Below are positions 27,649 through 36,985 of a DNA stretch of 64,000 nucleotides, in pieces. This stretch comes from Thermoproteota archaeon. Lineage in GTDB: Archaea; Thermoproteota; Thermoprotei_A; Sulfolobales; Ignisphaeraceae. The DNA is taken from contig JAUQPB010000002.1 in NCBI GenBank assembly GCA_030550585.1, positions 20,001 through 84,000 on the forward strand, read 5' to 3'. A program made the translations under genes and the position numbers. Each line of letters opens with the position of its first letter. Position 1 is the first letter of the stretch. The notes under the pieces are model-generated. The model was not told the DNA's origin, did not search any database, and saw only the letters and a program-made list of their open reading frames with translations.

Positions 27649-27752
27649 TGGTGCCGCGGCCGGGATTTGAACCCGGGTCTCCCGCGCCTTTTTCTATAAG
27701 GCGTCACGGGCTCGAGAGGCCCGCATACTTGACCGGGCTATACTACCGCGGC
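27649..27752 (-). tRNA. tRNA-Glu (anticodon CTC) with intron
   Basis: Minus strand: acceptor GCCGCGG/CCGCGGC, anticodon stem CGGGC/GCCCG with loop CTCTCGA, T arm TTCAAAT, discriminator A and encoded CCA. A 26-nt insert interrupts the variable region. Removing it gives the normal archaeal tRNA-Glu sequence GCCCGTGACCCGGG. Confidence 0.93.
27679..27704 (-). other. 26-nt non-canonical tRNA intron (about position 45/46)
   Basis: The precursor folds as a bulge-helix-bulge: a 4-bp helix CCCG/CGGG, a 3-nt bulge TGA on one strand and AGA on the other, capped by a CGCC/GGCG hairpin. Cutting each bulge after its second base removes exactly 26 nt. The intron lies in the variable loop rather than at the usual 37/38. 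EndA in this window would be a subunit of the splicing enzyme. Confidence 0.88.
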
Positions 27753-27827
27753 ACTATTACAAAACCAATTTTGTAGTTACCTTAAAAGCTTATTTTAGCA
27801 TTTATCGCCATTGAGGCGCTCTGCTGT

Positions 27828-28169
27828 ATGGTAAGACGTAATAGGGGTGCTATTAGGGATATTGCTATAGAGAGGATGGAGATTCTATTTAAGCTTGGCA
27901 TCGAAGCTGTTAAGAATGGATACACGGATCTAGCCAAACGATATGGCGAACTCTTAATACGGATCTCAATGAGGAATAGAGTCAAAATTCCTAAGGAGAT
28001 TAAGAGGTGGATTTGCAAGCAATGCCATACCATAATGGTTCCAGGATTCAATGCTAGGGTAAGAACGCGTAGAGATGGAAAGGTTTTAAGGGTAGTAACA
28101 AAGTGTCTTTCATGTGGTTGGATACACAGATACCAATTTGTGGTGAGAAGAGGTAGTGGAAGGAGTTAG
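27828..28169 (+). CDS. rnp4: RNase P protein component 4 (Rpp21 family)
   Basis: A 113-residue protein with the Rnp4 zinc ribbon: CKQCHTIM and CLSCGWI. It has an N-terminal helical region ([16 protein letters not shown]) that contacts Rnp1. It begins the long translation operon, just downstream of the divergent tRNA-Glu. Confidence 0.92.
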   Translation: MVRRNRGAIRDIAIERMEILFKLGIEAVKNGYTDLAKRYGELLIRISMRNRVKIPKEIKRWICKQCHTIMVPGFNARVRTRRDGKVLRVVTKCLSCGWIHRYQFVVRRGSGRS

Positions 28170-28449
28170 CAGATATTTCAAAACCTTGAAAAAGCTTAAA
28201 GTGACTCAGCATAGAGCCGATGTGAATATTGGGAAACATGGTTTACACGAAGGTATAATAAGCGAAATTAAAAGGCGTTTAAAGGAACATGGGGTTGTTA
28301 AAATAAGGATTCTCAAAAGTGCACGTAGCAATATTACTGGTGATGATATTAAAAAGCTTGCAGAGCTTCTTGACGCTTTTATTGTAGATGAAAGAGGATA
28401 TACATATGTGCTTATAAGCAGAAAGCGTGAAAAGAAAGCGAGAAGATAA
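28156..28449 (+). CDS. YhbY-type CRM-domain RNA-binding protein
   Basis: A 97-residue protein with one CRM domain: [31 protein letters not shown]. In bacteria YhbY binds pre-50S subunits. The start overlaps the rnp4 end by 14 bases. Ribosome-linked function is inferred from family and operon. Confidence 0.88.
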   Translation: MEGVSRYFKTLKKLKVTQHRADVNIGKHGLHEGIISEIKRRLKEHGVVKIRILKSARSNITGDDIKKLAELLDAFIVDERGYTYVLISRKREKKARR

Positions 28450-28468
28450 TCTGACATTGTGATGATTT

Positions 28469-28954
28469 ATGGTTACAGTCAAGGACGTCCCAGCAGACAT
28501 GCTAATAAGAAAGCTTGCAGAGTATCTAAAAGGTAATGTTCCAGCAGTTAAGCCACCTTCATGGGCGATGTTCTCAAAGACAGGTTCGCATAGGGAGAGG
28601 GTTCCAGACGATCCAGATTGGTGGTATATGAGGGCGGCAGCAATACTTAGGAAACTCTATTTAGCAGAGGAACCCCTAGGCGTAGGCACGTTTAGAACTG
28701 TTTTTGGAGGGCTAAAGAGGAGGGGGTCAGCACCTCCTCATTTCAGGAAGGGCGGGGGATCCAATATAAGAAAGATTCTTCAGCAACTAGAAAAAGCTGG
28801 TTTAGTTAGAAAAACTGATAAGGGTAGGGTAATATCAGACGAGGGAAGGAGACTACTGGATACACTAGCTCTAGAAATATTCAAGGATTTATTGAAAGCT
28901 TATCCCGAGCTCTCTAAATATGCTCCCAAATCGTTGATTGCAACAACAAGTTAA
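28469..28954 (+). CDS. rps19e: ribosomal protein S19e
   Basis: A 161-residue small-subunit protein. The family core PPSWAMFSKTGSHRERVPDDPDWWYMRAA and FGGLKRRGSAPPHFRKGGGS region is intact and length is normal. Confidence 0.97.
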   Translation: MVTVKDVPADMLIRKLAEYLKGNVPAVKPPSWAMFSKTGSHRERVPDDPDWWYMRAAAILRKLYLAEEPLGVGTFRTVFGGLKRRGSAPPHFRKGGGSNIRKILQQLEKAGLVRKTDKGRVISDEGRRLLDTLALEIFKDLLKAYPELSKYAPKSLIATTS

Positions 28955-29004
28955 TTACCCACTAAAAGGTATACATCTTAGGCTATTGCATATGGTGATC
29001 TTAA

Positions 29005-29361
29005 ATGGCAGGCGAAGCAGCTGTGTACAGCGATGAGGAGGTAGAGGCACTACTTGAGAGAAGATATAGAGAGATGTTGGCCAGAAGACAAGAAGCAGAG
29101 CGAAAAAGGAGAGAATTAGAGGAGGAGGCGAGAAGGCAGGAGATACTGAGGTTAATTCTAACTCCAGAGGCAAGGGAAAGGCTCTCTAACATTAAGCTTG
29201 TGAGGCCAGAGATTGCTAGAGCTGTTGAGGATAGGTTGATAGCATTGGCGGTGCAAGGCAGGATAACCCAGCCTATTACTGATGAAGAGCTTAAGAGTAT
29301 ATTAGCCGAGATCTATGAGAGAACAAGGAGAGATTTTAGGATTAATATACGTGAGAAGTAA
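29005..29361 (+). CDS. PDCD5-family DNA-binding protein
   Basis: A 118-residue protein with the archaeal PDCD5 layout: a charged N-terminal helix rich in Glu/Arg and a core RLILTPEARERLSNIKLVRPEIARAVED. Usually located between S19e and L39e in archaea, as here. Confidence 0.9.
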   Translation: MAGEAAVYSDEEVEALLERRYREMLARRQEAERKRRELEEEARRQEILRLILTPEARERLSNIKLVRPEIARAVEDRLIALAVQGRITQPITDEELKSILAEIYERTRRDFRINIREK

Positions 29362-29380
29362 ACGGTATTGCGTGTCTCAA

Positions 29381-29539
29381 ATGGCGAGAAACAAACCTTT
29401 AGCAAAAAAACTTAGGCTTATAAATAGAGAGAAATCAAATCAGCCTATACCTGTGTGGGTAACAGTAAAAACAATTAGGAAGATTATGAGAGGCTATAGA
29501 TTGAGGAACTGGCGCAGAGCTAAACTAGGTGATGTGTAA
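29381..29539 (+). CDS. rpl39e: ribosomal protein L39e
   Basis: A 52-residue basic protein beginning MARNKPLAKKLRL and containing PIPVWVTVKT and NWRRAKL. The track start (29315) lies inside the preceding gene; ATG 29381 is the family start. Confidence 0.96.
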   Translation: MARNKPLAKKLRLINREKSNQPIPVWVTVKTIRKIMRGYRLRNWRRAKLGDV

Positions 29540-29540
29540 C

Positions 29541-29813
29541 ATGCCTAAAGATAAAAGTGAAGGCATAATCCTAATACCTTTAAGATATGTCTACAGAGCT
29601 GGGAGCAGAAGGGATAGAGGAAAAAGGGCAGTAAGATACATAAGGAGATTCTTAGAGAGGCATCTAGGTGGTAGGGTCATCTTAGACCCCATAATCAGTA
29701 TGTATATCTATAGCAGGAAAATCGAAAAGCCGCCAAGAAAGATATTAGTGAGATTCTTAAAGGTAGATAATGGTATATTCAAGGCAATGCTCGCTGTTGA
29801 GGTGAAGAGGTAG
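29541..29813 (+). CDS. rpl31e: ribosomal protein L31e
   Basis: A 90-residue protein; YRAGSRRDRGKRAVRYIRRF and VILDPIISMYIYSRK are typical. It begins at ATG 29541, one base after the rpl39e stop codon. Confidence 0.95.
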   Translation: MPKDKSEGIILIPLRYVYRAGSRRDRGKRAVRYIRRFLERHLGGRVILDPIISMYIYSRKIEKPPRKILVRFLKVDNGIFKAMLAVEVKR

Positions 29814-29817
29814 AAGA

Positions 29818-30498
29818 ATGATAGTTATCGAAAAAGCAAATTATAAGGGCAACCCAAATGTAGGTATATATGTTTTTGCAACAGATAGATATGCTCTAAT
29901 TCCTTTTGATGCGGATGAAAAATTCTCAAATCTTATCTCTAGGGTGCTCCAAGTTCCAGTTATAAAAGCATCGATTGCAGATACTGGTTTGTTGGGAATA
30001 TTTGTGGTAGGCAATAATAAGGGTTTGCTTCTTCCTCAATTGGTAAAGGACTGGGAGCTTAGATTGATTAAAAGTAGCATTGATTTGAGTATAGGAGTTG
30101 TTAAATCGAGATATACAGCACTTGGAAATATATGCCTAGTTAATGACAGGGCAGCTCTTATTCATCCAGAAGCCTATGACGATCTCAAAAAGATTGTTGT
30201 TGATGTGCTGGATGTTGAAATAGTTGAAAAAGGAATTATAGCTGGTTTTTCAACTGTTGGTTCAATAGCTTTTGTTAACAATATTGCGGGGCTGGTTCAT
30301 CCTGAGGCTAGCGATAAAGAGGTTGAATATCTTTCAAATGTTTTTCAAGTTCCTTTTGACATAGGGACGGTCAATTTTGGAGTTGGATTTATAAAGTCTG
30401 GTCTTATTGGTAATACAAAAGGAATTATAGTCGGGGATAGAACTACAGGTCCCGAGCTTTTGAGAATAGGTAAGGTGTTTAGGGTGGCAACCTCATGA
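29818..30498 (+). CDS. eif6: translation initiation factor aIF6
   Basis: A 226-residue anti-association factor with the fivefold pseudo-repeat: NPNVGIYVFATDRYALI, STVGSIAFVNNIAGLVHPEAS, IGNTKGIIVG. Overlaps the next gene by 4 bases. Confidence 0.95.
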   Translation: MIVIEKANYKGNPNVGIYVFATDRYALIPFDADEKFSNLISRVLQVPVIKASIADTGLLGIFVVGNNKGLLLPQLVKDWELRLIKSSIDLSIGVVKSRYTALGNICLVNDRAALIHPEAYDDLKKIVVDVLDVEIVEKGIIAGFSTVGSIAFVNNIAGLVHPEASDKEVEYLSNVFQVPFDIGTVNFGVGFIKSGLIGNTKGIIVGDRTTGPELLRIGKVFRVATS

Positions 30499-30755
30499 CA
30501 GATGTGAAGATATATAAAGTAGATGGAGTGATGCTAATATCAGCTGATAGGTTGCCAAGGTGGCAAAGGTTTTCAATGGAAGTGAGAGCAGTTAGCGAGA
30601 AGCACGCTCTAGAATATGTCTATTCTGTGCTTGGAGGTAGACACAAGGTTAAGAGAGCAAATATAAAGGTGCTTAAGATAGAGGAGGTGCCACTTGAAAA
30701 AGTTGAGAGCAAATATATAAGGGATTTGGCTACACTAACTAGAATGGTGATTTAA
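30495..30755 (+). CDS. rpl18a: ribosomal protein L18a/LX
   Basis: An 86-residue protein with the LX motif FSMEVRAVSEKHALEYVYSVLGGRHKVKRANIKV. Gene order aIF6-LX-prefoldin alpha is typical for archaea. Confidence 0.93.
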   Translation: MTDVKIYKVDGVMLISADRLPRWQRFSMEVRAVSEKHALEYVYSVLGGRHKVKRANIKVLKIEEVPLEKVESKYIRDLATLTRMVI

Positions 30756-31222
30756 TGAGTGTTGACAGAGCTGGAGCAGAGGAGGCCATACAACAGCTAC
30801 TTCTTCAGCTTGAGGAGCTTAGAGAGGCTATTAGAGTTGTGCAAACAAGGTCTCTTGCAATATCATCTGAACTACAGGAAATCAGAATAGCATATGAGAC
30901 TCTTAACACCATTCAAAAGCTTTCACAACAAGACGTCTTCACATCGCTTGATAGAAATGGTTATGTATTTGTAAAGGCAAGGCTAGCTTCAATAGACGAG
31001 GCTATTGTTAGGGTTGGCAGAGAATATTATGTGTCGCTTCCAATAGATAAGGCAAAGGGGGTCCTTATGGAATATGAGAAGGAACTTGCTGATGAACTAA
31101 GGGAAGCAGAAGCTGAGCTGAAGAAGCTTACCGAGCTTTACAATCAGATCCAGAAAAAGATGCAAGAGTATGTAGCTATGCTGCAAACTGGTCAGAGAGG
31201 TGGAGGTGCAAAACAGAGCTAA
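30755..31222 (+). CDS. pfdA: prefoldin alpha subunit
   Basis: A 155-residue coiled-coil chaperone: two long helices flanking a beta-hairpin region (VFVKARLASIDEAIVRVGREYYVSLPIDKAK). TAATG overlap with LX. Confidence 0.93.
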   Translation: MSVDRAGAEEAIQQLLLQLEELREAIRVVQTRSLAISSELQEIRIAYETLNTIQKLSQQDVFTSLDRNGYVFVKARLASIDEAIVRVGREYYVSLPIDKAKGVLMEYEKELADELREAEAELKKLTELYNQIQKKMQEYVAMLQTGQRGGGAKQS

Positions 31223-31237
31223 ACAAGGTATCTCCTA

Positions 31238-32155
31238 TTGTTTGGGAAAATAAAAAAGATTTTTCAAGACTTTGCACAGCAAATATCAAATACAGTTCTA
31301 TATAAGACGCTGGACGAAAAAGATGTTGATACATACTGCAACAATCTTTTCATGCAACTTGTAGAATCTGATGTTGCTTATGAAGTTGCTGAGAAGATTG
31401 TTAATAATATTAGGCAACAACTACTAGGAAAAAAAGTTAGAAGAGGCGAAGACGTGAAAAGCTACATAGATAAGATTGTGGAGGAATCATTGGAGAACAT
31501 GCTTAAAAGCATAGGATCCTTTAATTTAATAGACTTTGTGAAAACAACTTTATCGAAGGAAAGACCAGTTAAAATAATGTTTATGGGTATCAATGGAGTT
31601 GGAAAAACAACTACCATAGCCAAGGTCGCGAATATCTTGAAGAATAATGGTCTAAGAGTTTTAATGGTAGCAGCCGATACATTTAGAGCTGGGGCACAAG
31701 AGCAACTCCAAAGACACGCAGAAAGAGTAGGTGTGGCATTTATTGGTGGTAGATATGGTGCCGATCCAGCAGCGATAGCATATGATGGTATTGTCTATGC
31801 GCAAAAGAATGGATTTGATGTTGTTTTGATTGACACAGCTGGTAGAATGCATATAGATGTCGATCTGATGAACGAGCTTAGAAAGGTTGCAAAAGTGGCT
31901 AGACCGCATCTTAAGCTTCTTGTTTTAGATGCTTTAACAGGTAATGATGCATTAGAGCAGTTGAGAGGTTTTGAAGAAGCTGTTGGTGTAGACACAGTTA
32001 TCTTAACAAAGGTTGATGCTGATGCCAATGGCGGTGCAGCTCTAACTGTGTTAATTGGTGTTGGAAAACCAATTGCATATCTAGGTGTTGGTCAGAGATA
32101 TACCGATCTGATTGATTATAATCCTGGTGTTGTGCTTAAAATGCTTTTTAAGTAG
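31238..32155 (+). CDS. ftsY: signal recognition particle receptor FtsY
   Basis: A 305-residue SRP GTPase. NG domain with P-loop GINGVGKTTT, DTFRAGAQEQL, DTAGRMH, TKVDADANGG and GVGQRYTDL. Starts at TTG 31238. It docks SRP-ribosome complexes at the membrane together with SecE/SecY. Confidence 0.96.
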   Translation: MFGKIKKIFQDFAQQISNTVLYKTLDEKDVDTYCNNLFMQLVESDVAYEVAEKIVNNIRQQLLGKKVRRGEDVKSYIDKIVEESLENMLKSIGSFNLIDFVKTTLSKERPVKIMFMGINGVGKTTTIAKVANILKNNGLRVLMVAADTFRAGAQEQLQRHAERVGVAFIGGRYGADPAAIAYDGIVYAQKNGFDVVLIDTAGRMHIDVDLMNELRKVAKVARPHLKLLVLDALTGNDALEQLRGFEEAVGVDTVILTKVDADANGGAALTVLIGVGKPIAYLGVGQRYTDLIDYNPGVVLKMLFK

Positions 32156-32190
32156 ATTTTAGTGATAATAGGTATGAGAGGGTAGAAAAA

Positions 32191-32388
32191 GTGTCGAAAA
32201 CATTGGAAGAAGCGTTCAAGAACATGGGAAAGGTTTTGGAGCTGGCAGAGAAGCCTGATGGGGATGAGTTCAAGCAGATTCTAAAACTGACCCTCCTCGG
32301 TTTTACACTTATAGGCGTCATATCATTTGCTGTGGCCACGGGTCTCTACTACTTGATGGCAGCGCTTGGCATAGCATCAATATCTTAG
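32191..32388 (+). CDS. secE: preprotein translocase subunit SecE
   Basis: A 65-residue protein with an amphipathic helix (PDGDEFKQILKLTLLGFTLIGVISFAVATGLYYLM) containing one transmembrane segment. GTG start. The position before spt5 (nusG) is characteristic. Confidence 0.93.
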   Translation: MSKTLEEAFKNMGKVLELAEKPDGDEFKQILKLTLLGFTLIGVISFAVATGLYYLMAALGIASIS

Positions 32389-32400
32389 AGGCGAGATGTG

Positions 32401-32907
32401 ATGGAAGAGATACAAAATAAGAATGAGCAAAAAGAAGAAGGTACTGAAGCAGCTATCTCAAAACAAAATAGCTTTTTTGCTGTTAGAACCACAGCTGGTC
32501 AAGAACTCAACGTTCTTCTAATGCTTGAAGTGAGAGCGAGAACAGCTGGTCTGCCTATATATTCAATCGTTTCGCTACCAAATCTAAAAGGCTATGTAGT
32601 CATGGAAACGCCAGGTCTTCACGTTGTTTATGAAGCCATAAGAGGGTTGAAACACATCAAAGGCAAGGCTTCTGGAACTCTTAAGTGGGAGGCTCTAGAA
32701 TCGTTGCTGAAACCCAAGTCACTTATTGATATGCTAAAAGAGGGTGAGGAAGTCGAAATAATAGCAGGGCCATTTAGGGGAATGAGGGCAAGGGTTGTTG
32801 GCGTGGATAAGGTTAAAAACGAGGTCTCATTAAGTGTTTTAGAAGCGAGCTATCCATTAACAATAACAGTTCCTATAGATTATATTCGACTAGCTAGAAA
32901 GGAGTGA
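32401..32907 (+). CDS. spt5: transcription elongation factor Spt5 (NusG)
   Basis: A protein of about 168 residues with an NGN domain ([18 protein letters not shown]) and KOW domain ([20 protein letters not shown]). It binds RNA polymerase with Spt4. GTG 32398 immediately precedes ATG 32401. Confidence 0.95.
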   Translation: MEEIQNKNEQKEEGTEAAISKQNSFFAVRTTAGQELNVLLMLEVRARTAGLPIYSIVSLPNLKGYVVMETPGLHVVYEAIRGLKHIKGKASGTLKWEALESLLKPKSLIDMLKEGEEVEIIAGPFRGMRARVVGVDKVKNEVSLSVLEASYPLTITVPIDYIRLARKE

Positions 32908-32914
32908 TCGAACC

Positions 32915-33424
32915 ATGGCTCGAATAAAGGTGGTGAAAGTACAGATAGAAGGAGGTAAAGCGTCAAATGCACCTCCCCTAGGACCTGCCCTAGCTGATGC
33001 TGGACTTAATGTAAATGAGGTTGTTGAGAAGATAAACAGCATGACTGAAGCCTATAAAGGATATACTGTTACTGTTAAGATTGTTATTGATTTAGACACC
33101 AAGAAATATGACATATTCCTTGAATTGCCAACAACAACAAGTTTGCTACTCAATATGGCTAAAGTTTCAGAGCCTTCTGGAGATCCAGCTCATAAAAAGA
33201 TTGGCAACATAACTCTAGAAGATGTTATTAAAGTTGCTCTACTTAAAAAACAAGAGCTAACAGCAAAAAGCCTAAAAGCGGCTGTTAAAACCATTCTTGG
33301 ATCGGCCAGATCTATAGGTCTAACAGTAGATGGAAAAGATCCTAAGGAGCTGGTTGCAGAGCTGGAGAGAGGGTTGTATGATGAAGTTTTGAAAAAATAT
33401 GAAGAGGAATGGTCTAAGAGGTGA
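32915..33424 (+). CDS. rpl11: ribosomal protein L11
   Basis: A 169-residue protein of the GTPase centre: [20 protein letters not shown] and the C-terminal rRNA-binding domain with [12 protein letters not shown]. Confidence 0.97.
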   Translation: MARIKVVKVQIEGGKASNAPPLGPALADAGLNVNEVVEKINSMTEAYKGYTVTVKIVIDLDTKKYDIFLELPTTTSLLLNMAKVSEPSGDPAHKKIGNITLEDVIKVALLKKQELTAKSLKAAVKTILGSARSIGLTVDGKDPKELVAELERGLYDEVLKKYEEEWSKR

Positions 33425-33430
33425 GATGAT

Positions 33431-34087
33431 ATGAGCTCTTCCGTAGGTGAGCTGAGAGAACCTTTGAAAAAAGCAATTCAACTTGCCTTACAGGTAAAGA
33501 GACCTTGGAAATATGTGCAATCAATTGAGTTGATACTAACATTTAGAGGTGTTGATGTAAAAAAGCAGCAGGAGTTCAAATTTAGAGATACAGTATTTTT
33601 GCCCAAAGGAGTTGGCAAAGATATTAAAGTTTGCATTGTTACAGATGATGCTATGGTTCAGAAGGTAGTAGAGGCTGGGGCATTTATGGCAATAGGTAAA
33701 AGTGATTTATCGAAAATTGATAAAAAAGGTGCTAAAAAGATTGCAAGCAAATGTGACTGGATTTTAGTCAGATCCGATCTAATGGGCATAGCTGGTAGAG
33801 TTCTAGGTCCAGCACTTGGACCTAGAGGTAAGGCACCAATTCCGTATACTCCAACAGCCGATATAACACAGCTAATTAGTAGGTATAAGAACGCTGTTAG
33901 GCTTCATTCTAAGGAACAACCCTGGGTGGGATGTAAAATAGGTGTTGAGAAGATGTCTCTAGACGATTTAGTTGAGAACGCTCTTCATGTTTTGAACTAT
34001 GTAGAGGAAAAGATTAAAAGACCTCTATTACAAGTTGCAAAGATATATGTTAAAACAACTAGTAGCCCACCAATAGAAGTTTTCTAA
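33431..34087 (+). CDS. rpl1: ribosomal protein L1
   Basis: A 218-residue stalk protein: RVLGPALGPRGKAPIPYT is the family signature. Archaeal L1 often represses its own mRNA; I did not identify the operator. Confidence 0.97.
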   Translation: MSSSVGELREPLKKAIQLALQVKRPWKYVQSIELILTFRGVDVKKQQEFKFRDTVFLPKGVGKDIKVCIVTDDAMVQKVVEAGAFMAIGKSDLSKIDKKGAKKIASKCDWILVRSDLMGIAGRVLGPALGPRGKAPIPYTPTADITQLISRYKNAVRLHSKEQPWVGCKIGVEKMSLDDLVENALHVLNYVEEKIKRPLLQVAKIYVKTTSSPPIEVF

Positions 34088-34101
34088 GGTGTTGAAAGCA
34101 T

Positions 34102-35187
34102 ATGAAAGCAAAATTTGCGAGAGAATTAGAAAAGATAGTAAAGGTCTATTCAAAGCAGGGAGTAGGGGAACAACATATTAGAAGATCTCTCGAGGAGAAA
34201 AGGAAGGTCGTTGAAGAAGCAAAAAAGCTTTTATCATCATATAAAAGTCTTATTATAGTGGATGCAACCAATGTCCCATCAAGATACATAATGTTCCTTA
34301 GGAAGAAATTGGAGGGTCTTGGCGTAGTTAAACTTTATAAAAACAACTTGCTCTACATAGCAATGAAAGAACTTGGTATGGCAAATGCAGATGAGATGGC
34401 GAAATACCTGCAGAATCAAAACATTGCTGTTTTTATAAATGCAAATCCATTTGAGGCTAGGTTACTGTTAGATAAGATTGCAATGCCTTGGAAAGCTAAA
34501 CCAGGCGACAAAATTGAACATGAAATTGTGGTTCCACCAATCAATACTGGTGTTAAACCAGGGCCTATGATGAGCCTCTTCAGCAAGCTTAAAATACCTA
34601 TTCAAGTTAGGGATGGTGTGATTTGGATAGCTAAAGAAGCTGTCATAGCTAGGCCAGGTGATGTCGTTACACCAGAGCTTTCATCACTATTTGATAGACT
34701 TGGTATTGAGCCAAAATTTATCAAGCCTAGTATAAAGGCTGCTTATGAAGGAGGTATTATAATACCTGGGGAAAAACTTGTTTTAGATATTGACGCCATA
34801 AGAAAGGAGTTTGCGGATGCAATCTCAAATGCAGTCAACATAGCCTCAGAGATTGTGGTTCCGGATCCAATTGTGGTAAAAGCTTCGATTTTCAAAGCAT
34901 ATTCAAGAGCGTTGAAACTTGCCGTAGAGACTGGTGTAGTAACAAAGGATACAGCAACTTTGGTGCTATCAACAGCGGTTGCAAGAGCTTATGTCTTAGC
35001 ACAAATCCTAGCATCTAAGTCTCCTGATCTTGCTCAGCAACTGCAGTTATCTATCACCATTCCACAAGCTGTTCAACAGCCAGAGGCTCAGCAAGCTTCT
35101 AAGGCTGAGGAGAAGAAAGAGGAGGAGAAGAAGGAGGCTGTTTCAGAGGAACAGCTAGCAGAAGGTTTATCAGCACTCTTTGGCTAG
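34102..35187 (+). CDS. rpl10: ribosomal protein L10 (P0)
   Basis: A 361-residue stalk base protein with N-terminal rRNA domain (YKSLIIVDATNVPSRY), P0-type insertion, Ala-rich L12-binding helices and charged tail ending GLSALFG. No L12 gene follows in the window, where it often stands. Confidence 0.96.
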   Translation: MKAKFARELEKIVKVYSKQGVGEQHIRRSLEEKRKVVEEAKKLLSSYKSLIIVDATNVPSRYIMFLRKKLEGLGVVKLYKNNLLYIAMKELGMANADEMAKYLQNQNIAVFINANPFEARLLLDKIAMPWKAKPGDKIEHEIVVPPINTGVKPGPMMSLFSKLKIPIQVRDGVIWIAKEAVIARPGDVVTPELSSLFDRLGIEPKFIKPSIKAAYEGGIIIPGEKLVLDIDAIRKEFADAISNAVNIASEIVVPDPIVVKASIFKAYSRALKLAVETGVVTKDTATLVLSTAVARAYVLAQILASKSPDLAQQLQLSITIPQAVQQPEAQQASKAEEKKEEEKKEAVSEEQLAEGLSALFG

Positions 35188-35342
35188 CTTTGGCTAATCA
35201 AAGTTATTTTACTTAAAGACATAAATGTTTGTTGCAACTTCTCACCTCTAGAATTCTCCAACATGCGATAGTATAGAGCTAAGTTGGTTGCCAGAATATT
35301 TTTGAATATCTTTATGAGGCGCATTAATTTGTATTGTTTAGA

Positions 35343-35984
35343 CTAGACCTCTATATTTGCATGCCTCTTCCTAAGCTCTTCCTCATTCTTCCCAAGTCTA
35401 TGCATGAGCTCGGCTATAACAGCATCGAGAAACACCATGGTACAATCCTCAAAAAGTGTTCCAAGAGGGGCTAGCGGCTCATGCAATCCCAGTACTTGTC
35501 TAGCAAAATAGTCTTCTACTTCACTTATCTTTGTTCTTCCAGGAACCTCAACCACGACATCAGCTATTTTTGCTAATGGAGAATCTATATAGGTCGTTAT
35601 CGCAATAACAGTTGCATTAACCTTTTTAGCAGCTTCAGCAGCTGTTATAATCAATGCCGTTCTTCCAGAGCCGGAAATAGCTACAACAACATCGCCTTTT
35701 TCGACGGGCGACACAATGGTGTCTCCTAGCACATAAACGTCATAGCCAAGGTGCTTTAGTCTCATAGCAAAGGCTCTTCCAACAAGACCGCTTCTGCCAG
35801 CGCCCATCACAAGAACTCTTTTGTTTTCTTTATAAGCCTCCTCCAAAACCTTTATGAAAGCCTCGACCTGATTTTTTTTGAGTACCGATAAGGATCCCAT
35901 CACAAAATTGGCTATCTGTAAAAAGGCTCTGTAAAACATTGGTAGAGACTCAGCTAATTCAGGATTGCTCAATATTTTCCGCAC
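35343..35984 (-). CDS. hxlB: 6-phospho-3-hexuloisomerase-like SIS protein
   Basis: A 213-residue SIS-domain protein: [31 protein letters not shown], and the family end [20 protein letters not shown]. It interconverts hexulose and fructose 6-phosphate in the archaeal ribulose monophosphate route to pentoses. The partner synthase is not adjacent. It lies just outside the island. Confidence 0.88.
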   Translation of the reverse strand: MRKILSNPELAESLPMFYRAFLQIANFVMGSLSVLKKNQVEAFIKVLEEAYKENKRVLVMGAGRSGLVGRAFAMRLKHLGYDVYVLGDTIVSPVEKGDVVVAISGSGRTALIITAAEAAKKVNATVIAITTYIDSPLAKIADVVVEVPGRTKISEVEDYFARQVLGLHEPLAPLGTLFEDCTMVFLDAVIAELMHRLGKNEEELRKRHANIEV

Positions 35985-36095
35985 CTGTAGCGAAACCCCA
36001 ATTTCTGGTGAATAAAATAAAAGTTTTTATAAAAAATAGACCTTAATATAAAATAAAACATCGGAATACAGCAATAAAACTCAAAAGCTTTCCGC

Positions 36096-36108
36096 AGTAA
36101 TATAAATT
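36096..36108 (+). promoter_or_regulatory. TATA promoter of tRNA-Thr
   Basis: AGTAATATAAATT sits 10-20 bases before the tRNA-Thr gene. This distance suits a short-leader tRNA transcript. Moderate support only. Confidence 0.45.
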
Positions 36109-36116
36109 TGGGTTGG

Positions 36117-36193
36117 GCCGCCGTAGCTCAGCTCGGTAGAGCGCCGGCCTTGTAAGCCGGTGGTCGCGGGTTCAAATCCCGCCGGCGGCTCCA
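36117..36193 (+). tRNA. tRNA-Thr (anticodon TGT), integration target
   Basis: Full cloverleaf: acceptor GCCGCCG/CGGCGGC, anticodon stem CCGGC/GCCGG around loop CTTGTAA, T arm GCGGG TTCAAAT CCCGC, discriminator T and encoded CCA. Its 3' half occurs again at 56406-56452 in direct orientation and at 53820-53866 inverted. Confidence 0.97.
36147..36193 (+). repeat. left attachment repeat (attL core in tRNA-Thr)
   Basis: 47 bases from the anticodon loop to CCA match 56406-56452 with one T/C difference in the variable loop. Attachment cores spanning the tRNA 3' half are usual for archaeal tyrosine integrases. Confidence 0.85.
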
Positions 36194-36381
36194 GCAATTG
36201 AATGAACTCAACTCCTTCTAAAACACTTCTGAAATCATATTGCATGTGATGGATATCGACCATGCAATTGCCGGAGGCATCTATAAGAGTCAATGACTTT
36301 TACACATCCTTTAAATAGAAAGAAACCTGCACCAGTATAACTACTACTAGAACGGTAGGTTTCTAGAAACCTGGTTCTTGA

Positions 36382-36606
36382 AAACTTCTAGAGCATATAG
36401 TTCTAGAAGCTACAGAACTAGGCTATGGAACATGCTGGATTGGTGCATTTGATGAAGCTGAAGTCAAGAAGATTCTGAATATACCGGATAGATACAGAGT
36501 TGTAGCATTAATAACAATAGGTATAGCTTCAGAATCACCATCACCAAGACCTCGAAAACCGCTGAAAGAGATAGTATCTCTAAACATCTTTGGCAACCCA
36601 TGGTGA
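36382..36606 (+). pseudogene. C-terminal fragment of a nitroreductase-family gene
   Basis: The frame reads EHIVLEATELGYGTCWIGAF, then DEAEVKKILNIP and PRPRKPLKEIV before a stop. These are C-terminal motifs of FMN-dependent nitroreductases. The N-terminal half is missing: the frame is closed at 36379 and the tRNA lies just upstream. It is a relic at the island's left edge. Confidence 0.8.
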
Positions 36607-36985
36607 TTACTCAATAAATATTGCACCAGATGATAGCGATATCTAAAGCATTTATGCTACACCTAACTCTAATCTAGCATAACGATATAGCTAAGCGTCT
36701 TTGGATAGAGATTGATGTACAGTATCCATGCTGTATAGAGTGTAATTGATTATCCAGAATCTCCTATCGAGATCCAGTAAACCAGGGTTCTAGAACTAAG
36801 TGTCTCAAGCTCTATTTGAAGTAGATCTATTGACTAGATACACCACCATCATTATCATAGGGATAGAGATACACCATTGTATCTCTATAGCGATAGATTT
36901 TTTAGCCTAGATCTATCGAGATAGACTTGGTGTAGAGTTTTGTCGAATTTTTGAGAAGCCTAAGCTCTATGTCTATGCACCACCT
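36607..36985. other. intergenic AT-rich stretch, no gene seen
   Basis: About 380 bases with stops in all frames and repeated CTAGATCTAT-like words. I see no RNA gene or promoter of note apart from what must drive the following membrane protein. Confidence 0.5.

Noticed and set aside
35188-35342. Absence of the L12 gene after L10 as evidence of a deletion
   Set aside because: L12 is encoded elsewhere in several archaea; the window cannot tell.
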